This document shows positions 63,891 to 64,000 of a stretch of DNA of 64,000 nt, piece by piece. Each line of letters opens with the position of its first letter. Position 1 is the first letter of the stretch. The position numbers were made by a program, and so were the translations under genes. The stretch covers positions 15,025,307 to 15,089,306 of the forward strand of contig JARCOQ010000016.1 of NCBI GenBank assembly GCA_029207755.1, in the 5' to 3' direction. The notes below the pieces were generated by a model, which was not told where the DNA came from, ran no database searches, and worked only from the letters and a program-made list of their open reading frames with translations. The DNA comes from Chamaea fasciata. Taxonomy: Eukaryota; Chordata; Aves; Passeriformes; Sylviidae.

Positions 63891-64000
63891 GCTTTAAACC
63901 CAAGATCCAAACCTTCCTTATGCCATCCAGGTACAACTACAGCAATGCTGATCGGAAGGGAACAGTCACCTCCCCGTTTCCTTGGAGTAAAAACCAGCCG
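63891..64000 (+). other. Right edge of window
   Basis: A possible acceptor (TGCCATCCAG at 63921-63930) is followed by open sequence to the edge. The translation in the expected phase shows no WW motif, so I do not call an exon. Confidence 0.4.

Noticed and set aside
1..64000. tRNA, rRNA, CRISPR arrays, operons or other prokaryotic signals
   Set aside because: None was seen on either strand. The DNA is clearly a vertebrate chromosome.

Overview
The window is vertebrate nuclear DNA, most likely from a bird and probably a songbird. Genes are split into short exons with GT/AG borders and long introns. The introns and intergenic DNA carry more than twenty 3'-end fragments of CR1 LINEs, the dominant avian retrotransposon, recognised by the shared tail ending in ATTCTRTG-like octamers. 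There are also two candidate retroviral LTRs and CpG-rich blocks. Nothing prokaryotic is present.

Two genes lie head to head. On the minus strand, positions 1 to 11018 hold the first four coding exons of a plakin that reads as periplakin (PPL). The start codon is in a CpG island at about 11.0 kb and the gene runs off the left edge. On the plus strand, from 18944 to at least 63196, a gene of at least 20 consecutive phase-compatible exons encodes about 718 residues of a syntaxin-binding protein 4 (STXBP4/Synip)-like scaffold. Its order is a short N-terminus, PDZ1, a Ser-rich linker, PDZ2, a linker, an EF-hand-like helical module, a long coiled coil and an acidic/Leu-rich tail. Every intron phase matches across all exons. 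Known mammalian STXBP4 has one PDZ domain, so the extra N-terminal PDZ is the main novelty. Two alternative first exons, at 18944 and 27505, both splice in phase into the exon at 29079. The WW domain that ends mammalian STXBP4 is not visible and would lie beyond the right edge if present.

Layout: 1-11018 PPL exons 4 to 1, with a 9.5 kb first intron rich in CR1, GC-rich DNA and a degenerate tandem repeat next to exon 1. 11.0-18.6 kb is the divergent intergenic region (CR1s, a 22-bp minisatellite, CpG-rich blocks). 18.6-29.1 kb holds the two alternative first exons. 29.1-36.7 kb holds the PDZ1 exons. 36.6-45.4 kb is a large intron with a perfect 267-bp CCTTC array, two long CR1s, a candidate LTR and one copy of an unidentified dispersed repeat. 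45.4-49.2 kb holds the linker and PDZ2 exons. 49.9-63.2 kb holds the linker, EF-like, coiled-coil and tail exons. 63.2-64.0 kb holds a doubtful exon that runs into a CR1.

Functionally, periplakin is a cytolinker of the epithelial cell periphery. STXBP4-family proteins bind syntaxin-4 and regulate vesicle fusion. Nothing in the sequence shows the two acting together. They share a divergent intergenic region of about 8 kb.
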